64,000 nt of DNA. Source: Pandoraea commovens. Lineage in GTDB: Bacteria; Pseudomonadota; Gammaproteobacteria; Burkholderiales; Burkholderiaceae. Below, piece by piece: positions 63,623-64,000 of the stretch (positions are counted from its first letter, which is position 1; each line of letters opens with the position of its first letter). Under the pieces are notes generated by a model that saw nothing but the letters and a program-made list of their open reading frames with translations, was not told where the DNA came from and did not search any database. The translations under genes were made by a program, and so were the position numbers. The stretch is taken from NCBI RefSeq assembly GCF_902459615.1, contig NZ_CABPSA010000014.1:1-64000 (forward strand), in the 5' to 3' direction.

Positions 63623-64000
63623 ATGTCGACTCCCGGCCGCCCGTCCGATGCGCCGCCGCGCACCGCTCGTCCGATGCGTCCCCTGCCCCGCGTCATTTTC
63701 TTCAGCCGCTGGCTGCAACTGCCGCTGTACCTCGGACTGATCGCCGCGCAAGGCGTCTACGTCTACAAATTCCTCGTCGAGCTGTTCCATCTGGTGACGC
63801 ACGCCGCGACCTTCGACGAAACGCAGATCATGCTCGTCGTGCTCGGTCTGATCGACGTGGTCATGATTTCGAACCTGCTCATCATGGTGATCATCGGCGG
63901 TTATGAGACGTTCGTCTCGCGCCTCGGTGTGGAAGGCCACCCCGACGAGCCCGAGTGGCTCGATCACGTGAATGCCGGTGTGCTCAAGGTGAAGCTGTCG
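63623..64000 (+). CDS. UPF0114 (YqhA/TIGR00645) membrane protein, partial
   Basis: ATG 63623 opens a frame that runs off the window: [18 protein letters not shown], then [40 protein letters not shown] and [12 protein letters not shown]. This is the UPF0114 pattern ([12 protein letters not shown]; DxxMxxNLLxMVIxGGYExFVS). The first 126 residues are present. Integral membrane protein of unknown function. Confidence 0.93.
   Translation, partial: MSTPGRPSDAPPRTARPMRPLPRVIFFSRWLQLPLYLGLIAAQGVYVYKFLVELFHLVTHAATFDETQIMLVVLGLIDVVMISNLLIMVIIGGYETFVSRLGVEGHPDEPEWLDHVNAGVLKVKLS

Overview
The window is GC-rich chromosomal DNA of a beta-proteobacterium of the order Burkholderiales. Pandoraea or a close Burkholderiaceae relative is my best guess, from gene content (a VC_2705-type acetate symporter next to acs, Burkholderia-type porin, many LysR, GntR and IclR regulators) and from codon use. 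This is an inference; no rRNA or marker gene is present. It holds about 45 intact or partial protein genes, one tRNA gene and several remnants.

260-25645: a surface-protein locus, nearly all on the minus strand. A likely operon runs from 24924 down to 16794. It encodes a two-partner-secretion outer-membrane transporter, a lectin-like/ExbB fusion channel, ExbD, a TonB-family protein, a large outer-membrane porin, a periplasmic coiled-coil protein and a YbjN-domain protein, and it ends at a strong intrinsic terminator. Next comes a three-gene signalling unit: a free-standing STN-domain protein, an ECF sigma factor and a FecR anti-sigma/regulator. Last is a 4562-residue filamentous-haemagglutinin-like exoprotein. 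A small secreted protein (25208) diverges from the transporter gene, and an orphan FixJ-type regulator with a degenerate receiver (25722) sits beside it. I read the whole as one undescribed, TonB-energised, ECF-regulated secretion or adhesion system. It is the main lead of the window.

26698-35418: assorted metabolic and regulatory genes: an amidohydrolase with a Cys/His-rich tail, DoxX and XapX membrane proteins, LysR next to an aldehyde dehydrogenase, an OLD/RecF-like ATPase, an IclR regulator, and two mutually related orphan proteins.

35611-48882: catabolic clusters. One operon encodes an MFS transporter, a CaiB-type CoA-transferase and a citryl-CoA-lyase-like enzyme, behind a sharp palindrome. 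A second minus-strand operon encodes a polysaccharide-deacetylase-family hydrolase, a GntR regulator and a flavin reductase. Divergent from it is a branched-chain-amino-acid-type ABC transporter in which one permease and both ATPases are fused, followed by a gamma-glutamyltransferase-like enzyme.

48879-53821: a sulfatase cluster (c-type cytochrome, porin, Cys-type sulfatase, membrane-anchored formylglycine-generating enzyme) with a hypothetical gene at its downstream end.

54034-57549: a lower-GC, decayed island beside tRNA-Ser(GGA). The tRNA-proximal terminator sequence is duplicated at the far end. Inside are a periplasmic 5-hydroxyisourate hydrolase, small membrane proteins, a broken VapBC pair and a phage Ash/Icd-like ORF.

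57637-64000: an acetate module (acs, DUF4212 small subunit, sodium:solute symporter), a divergent EamA transporter and the start of a UPF0114 membrane-protein gene cut by the window edge.
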